From TMED14 sp965657195 (GTDB taxonomy: Bacteria > Bacteroidota > Bacteroidia > Flavobacteriales > Schleiferiaceae): 9,166 nucleotides of DNA. The DNA lies in assembly GCA_965657195.1 (NCBI GenBank), contig CBFHNK010000064.1:1-9166 (forward strand), in the 5' to 3' direction. The notes beneath the pieces are model-generated. The model saw only the letters and a list, made by a program, of their open reading frames with translations, was not told the origin of the DNA and did not search any database. Position 1 is the first letter of the stretch, and each line of letters starts with the position of its first letter. Below are positions 6,453 through 9,166 of this stretch, in pieces. Both the position numbers and the translations under genes were made by a program.

Positions 6453-7450
6453 CCGGACTGCGCTACTTGCTTTCGCTGCTTCTTCCTGCTTCCATCTATG
6501 TCGGGCTTCTCAGTCGCGGGCCTTGGTCGTTTGCGGCACTGGGGTTTGCATTCGGAGTCGTGCCACTGCTCGAGGCAGTTTTACCCACGTTTGCGGCGAA
6601 TCTAAGCGAGGCCCAACGGGCCGAGCGCCTGCGTCAACCTTGGTACGACGTGCTTGTGCTGGTCCAGATTCCGCTTCACCTCGGTGCGATTGGACTCTTT
6701 TTAATGGTGGTGCCCGAAGACCGCGCCGCCGGCGACCTCACCTCGTTGGTCGGCCACATTACGGCAATGGGCGTCTCGTGCGGAACCTTAGCCATCAACG
6801 TCGCCCACGAACTTGGCCACCGTCCGAACACCACCTACCAACGGCTTGCCCAGGGCTTGCTGGTCACCACGCTTTACGGACAGTTTTTCATCGACCATAA
6901 CCTGGGCCACCACAAGAACGTGGCAACTCCTGAGGATGCGTCGACGGCGCGCTACGGCGAGGTGCTGTATGCGTTTTGGTTGCGAAGTATTGTAGGCGTG
7001 TGGCAAACCGCCTGGCGCCTGAAGCCTCGATTGATGGCGACGTTGTTCGCGGCGCAACTACTCATGCTTTACGGATTTTGGCTCGTGGCCCCCGAGGCGC
7101 TCGTGCCTTTTCTTGCCGCTGCGGCCATGGGGATTGTCCTGCTTGAAACGGTCAACTACATCGAGCACTACGGGCTCCTTCGGGCAAAATTGAGCGAGTT
7201 CCGCTACGAAAACGCACAGCCTGCTCATTCGTGGAATTCAAACCATCCGCTCGGTCGGTTTATGCTGTTTGAGCTGACCCGCCACTCAGACCACCACGCG
7301 CATCCGCACAAGCCGTACCCTGTACTGGATCACTTTGACGAGGCACCGCAAATGCCCGCGGGCTATCCGGCGATGATGGTGCTGGCGGCTGTTCCGCCCA
7401 TTTGGTTTCGGGTAATGAATCCTCGGCTCAAGCCAGCAACTAGTAACTAG
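6449..7450 (+). CDS. alkB: AlkB-type alkane 1-monooxygenase / membrane di-iron hydroxylase
   Basis: The 333-residue integral membrane protein carries the full set of AlkB histidine motifs: HELGH (residues 120-124), HNLGHH (150-155, followed by KNVATPEDAS), NYIEHYG (236-242) and RHSDHHAHP (278-286). Hydrophobic segments near 5-20, 27-45, 68-88, 100-118, 197-213 and 218-235 fit the family's membrane helices. AlkB enzymes hydroxylate the terminal carbon of medium- to long-chain alkanes or similar chains, using O2 and electrons from rubredoxin. It is shorter than Pseudomonas AlkB (about 400 residues) and has no fused rubredoxin. I chose the ATG at 6449, which overlaps the crtA-like stop as ATGA and gives an immediate hydrophobic N-terminus; an in-frame TTG at 6422 would only prepend nine residues inside the upstream gene. 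The last codons (Thr-Ser-Asn-stop) are formed by a heptamer repeat. The real substrate may be an alkane, fatty acyl or terpenoid chain. Confidence 0.9.
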   Translation: MTGLRYLLSLLLPASIYVGLLSRGPWSFAALGFAFGVVPLLEAVLPTFAANLSEAQRAERLRQPWYDVLVLVQIPLHLGAIGLFLMVVPEDRAAGDLTSLVGHITAMGVSCGTLAINVAHELGHRPNTTYQRLAQGLLVTTLYGQFFIDHNLGHHKNVATPEDASTARYGEVLYAFWLRSIVGVWQTAWRLKPRLMATLFAAQLLMLYGFWLVAPEALVPFLAAAAMGIVLLETVNYIEHYGLLRAKLSEFRYENAQPAHSWNSNHPLGRFMLFELTRHSDHHAHPHKPYPVLDHFDEAPQMPAGYPAMMVLAAVPPIWFRVMNPRLKPATSN

Positions 7451-7477
7451 TAACTGGTGACTGGTAACTAGTTACCC
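7439..7477. repeat. ACTRGTN heptamer tandem repeat with embedded palindrome, between convergent genes
   Basis: Five consecutive 7-base units read ACTAGTA, ACTAGTA, ACTGGTG, ACTGGTA, ACTAGTT (7439-7473), followed by ACCC. The last part contains a perfect 14-base palindrome, GGTAACTAGTTACC (7463-7476). An 8-bp arm GTAACTAG (7443-7450) can also pair with CTAGTTAC (7468-7475), with a partly paired interior, so the RNA of either strand could fold into a hairpin of about 33 nt. The array starts inside alkB and supplies its stop codon. Another ACTAG lies at 7490-7494, over the stop codon of the opposing SDR gene. There is no T run on either side, so it is not a classical intrinsic terminator. It could still mark the transcription boundary or belong to a genome-wide intergenic repeat family. 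Confidence 0.8.
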
Positions 7478-7490
7478 AAGAATCGAGAAA

Positions 7491-8192
7491 CTAGAATGGA
7501 TTGGTAGCCCAGACGCCGAGTTCGGGGATGAATCCGCGGTCGTCCATCGCCAAAGCGCTCACCATGGCGTGGGCGAGCTCTTCGGGGCGGAGCATGTTGT
7601 CCTTGAGCGGCTTCTCTTCGCGGTTCTCGACATTGAATGCGGTAGGTACCGCAGATGGGTTCACTAGCATCACGCGAATGTTGAACGGACGCAGTTCGTC
7701 GCGCCAGCATTCGGTCATTCCGCGAACAGCAAACTTGGAGGCGGCGTAGACGGTTCCGTTTTTGAATCCGCGCACACCTGCACTCGAAGCGATGTTGATG
7801 ATGTTGCCCTTGTTTTGGGCCTTCATTCGGCGAGCGGCTTCGCGACCGATGAGTGCGGCGCCAAATACGTTGGTGTGAAAAATGGTTTCGAAGTCCGACC
7901 ACGACACTTCATCCACGGGACCAAAGAATCCGATGCCCGCATTGTTGATGAGCACATCTAGGCCTCCCCATTCGCGGTCGACCTCGGCGTACATCGCCAT
8001 AATGTCGGACTCCTTGCTCGCATCATAAGGCAGGGCCCAGGCGCCCAGTTCAGCGGCTACTTGCTCGAGTTTGCTGCGGTCGCGTCCGGTGATGGCTACA
8101 CGAGCTCCGCGCTCGATGAGGAGTTGGGCGGTGGCTTTGCCGAGGCCTGACGAGCCTCCGGTGATCAAAATGCGGGCGTTCGTGAATTCCAT
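7491..8192 (-). CDS. Short-chain dehydrogenase/reductase (classical SDR), substrate unknown
   Basis: The 233-residue product is a complete classical SDR. It shows the Rossmann glycine motif TGGSSGLG (residues 11-18), NNAG (83-86), the active-site Asn108, a Ser pair in NIASSAG (136-137) and YAASK with Tyr149 and Lys153. TGRD (35-38) after the second beta strand places an Arg where NADP-preferring SDRs carry one, so NADP(H) use is likely. The C-terminal substrate loop is short, and the protein ends GVWATNPF without membrane or extra domains. SDRs of this kind oxidise alcohols or reduce carbonyls; sequence alone does not give the substrate. It lies 42 bp downstream of the formimidoyltransferase gene on the same strand and is probably co-transcribed, though nothing links it to histidine breakdown. 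The ATG gives a normal SDR N-terminus; no Shine-Dalgarno is visible. Confidence 0.93.
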   Translation of the reverse strand: MEFTNARILITGGSSGLGKATAQLLIERGARVAITGRDRSKLEQVAAELGAWALPYDASKESDIMAMYAEVDREWGGLDVLINNAGIGFFGPVDEVSWSDFETIFHTNVFGAALIGREAARRMKAQNKGNIINIASSAGVRGFKNGTVYAASKFAVRGMTECWRDELRPFNIRVMLVNPSAVPTAFNVENREEKPLKDNMLRPEELAHAMVSALAMDDRGFIPELGVWATNPF

Positions 8193-8234
8193 GGGTAACT
8201 ATTTATGATGATAACGGGTGTGGGCTTCGCGGGT

Positions 8235-9146
8235 TCACGAGAACCGGTATTCGATGACGCGGTCGCGCACGTCAAACGGAACTACCGAACTCAATCCAAG
8301 GTAGTTGGCGCCCTTTTCGGCAGACGAGAATCCGCGGAACGCCGCGAGGGGCGGCATGCCGATGAGTTCAGAGCCACGCGCTTCGAGCCCATGGGTTTTT
8401 GCCAATTGGTTGACAGTGTCGAAGACATCCTTGAGTACCGCTTGGTTGAGGTCCGTGATGTTGCAGCTCACTTGACTGCAGCTAAATTCAGGAGTATCCC
8501 AGCCGATGGCGCGTACACCGGGCAAACCGCCGCCCGGGTGCTCGCGAACGGCCGCGGCAATTTCTTTGGCCACGGCAAGATTGGTCGCGGATAGATTCAC
8601 GTTGTAGGCGAGCAAGAAGTCACGAGCTCCCAGCGCCATTGCGCCAAATTCGGGGTTGTAGGTTCCGAAGTCGAAGTCGTTTTGGCGAACTTCGACACTC
8701 TCGTACTGGCCTTTTCGGACGTTGGCAAGCAGGCGGAATTCCGGGCGTCGAGCGTTGCGGGAATAAAACCATCCTCCGGCGGAGAGCGCGCTCAGACCAG
8801 AAGCCACTCGTTCGGCCGCTTGGTCGGCGAGGGCCGATTCTTCAGGCCGCAAGGCCACTAGCGGGCAGACGTCCACGGCGCCGATGCGCGGGTGCGCCCC
8901 ACGATGCTGGCGCATGTCAATGTGTTGTGCTGCGGCGGCAACCAAAGCAATGCATCCCTCTACCACGGCGTCCGCGGGACCCGCAAACGTGTACACGGTT
9001 CGGTGGGCGTCCCAGCCTGCGTCGCGGTGCCAAAGCTGCACCTCGGGTACGTCACGTATCGCGGAACTCAGCGCGTCGAGTACGGCGGGGTCGCGCCCTT
9101 CTGACACGTTGGCGACGCATTCCAGCCATCCTGCCGGAGCGCGCAC
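8235..9146 (-). CDS. ftcD: Glutamate formimidoyltransferase (formiminotransferase domain only)
   Basis: The 303-residue product matches the formiminotransferase part of FTCD, which moves the formimino group from N-formimino-L-glutamate to tetrahydrofolate in histidine degradation. The N-terminal subdomain (about 8-185) includes LECVANVSEGRD, HRDAGWDAHRTVYTFAG and QHRGAHPRIGAVDVCPL, with the conserved His/Pro/Arg cluster of the family. The second subdomain (about 186-300) includes NVNLSATNLAVAKEIA and a typical VRAIGW segment. The cyclodeaminase domain of mammalian FTCD is absent, so that step would need a separate protein. The start is uncertain: the assigned codon is GTG (9144-9146), and the frame stays open through the right edge (9166), so the true start may lie just outside. 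The GTG places seven residues before LECV, close to the usual family spacing. No hutH, hutU or hutI is seen within the window. Confidence 0.9.
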   Translation of the reverse strand: MRAPAGWLECVANVSEGRDPAVLDALSSAIRDVPEVQLWHRDAGWDAHRTVYTFAGPADAVVEGCIALVAAAAQHIDMRQHRGAHPRIGAVDVCPLVALRPEESALADQAAERVASGLSALSAGGWFYSRNARRPEFRLLANVRKGQYESVEVRQNDFDFGTYNPEFGAMALGARDFLLAYNVNLSATNLAVAKEIAAAVREHPGGGLPGVRAIGWDTPEFSCSQVSCNITDLNQAVLKDVFDTVNQLAKTHGLEARGSELIGMPPLAAFRGFSSAEKGANYLGLSSVVPFDVRDRVIEYRFS

Positions 9147-9166
9147 TACCAGGGGAGGTTTTGGGT

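Noticed and set aside
7443..7475. Hairpin in the heptamer repeats as an intrinsic terminator for alkB or the SDR gene.
   Set aside because: The stem is AT-rich and imperfect, and neither side is followed by a T run. It is kept as a repeat with possible boundary function.
8205..8594. A 129-codon plus-strand open frame opposite the formimidoyltransferase gene.
   Set aside because: It is a shadow frame inside a well-supported minus-strand gene, with no domain signal.

Overview
The window looks like chromosomal DNA of a fairly GC-rich member of the Bacteroidota, possibly Flavobacteriales-like. This rests on several things: an N-terminal carboxypeptidase-regulatory-like domain in front of a TonB plug and barrel, a secreted DUF2911 protein, an HtpG with the GHFGLGFYS lid motif, almost no Shine-Dalgarno sequences, and a TAnnTTTG-like -7 element. 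The taxonomic placement is inference. I see no rRNA, tRNA, CRISPR array, IS element, phage gene or defence system.

Layout. Positions 1-465 (+) hold the C-terminal end of a DUF1343/NamZ-type peptidoglycan glycosidase that enters from the left edge. It runs tail-to-tail into, and overlaps by 17 bp, a TonB-dependent outer-membrane receptor (449-2827, -). A clear rho-independent terminator (2864-2899, -) separates the receptor from an upstream minus-strand pair: htpG (3783-5675), then a periplasmic DUF2911 protein (2922-3764) only 18 bp downstream. A 75-bp divergent intergenic region (5676-5750) separates htpG from a plus-strand two-gene operon: a CrtA-like (spheroidene monooxygenase family) protein (5751-6452) and an AlkB-type membrane di-iron monooxygenase (6449-7450). 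These two share an ATGA stop/start overlap. The operon meets a minus-strand pair tail-to-tail at a cluster of ACTRGTN heptamer repeats (7439-7477). That pair is glutamate formimidoyltransferase (8235-9146) followed 42 bp downstream by a classical short-chain dehydrogenase/reductase (7491-8192).

How the genes may work together. HtpG plus DUF2911 look like one transcription unit; a shared function is not evident. CrtA-like plus AlkB are two oxygenases of hydrophobic substrates that are translationally coupled, so a joint role in oxidising a carotenoid, alkyl or other lipid chain is a reasonable hypothesis. No rubredoxin, ferredoxin or carotenoid-biosynthesis gene is present here. Formimidoyltransferase points to histidine degradation, but no other hut gene lies inside the window.

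The crtA-like/alkB pair and the heptamer repeat cluster that forms the end of alkB are the most interesting items. Most of the window is otherwise ordinary, densely packed Bacteroidota chromosome, and I found no convincing undescribed defence or mobile system.
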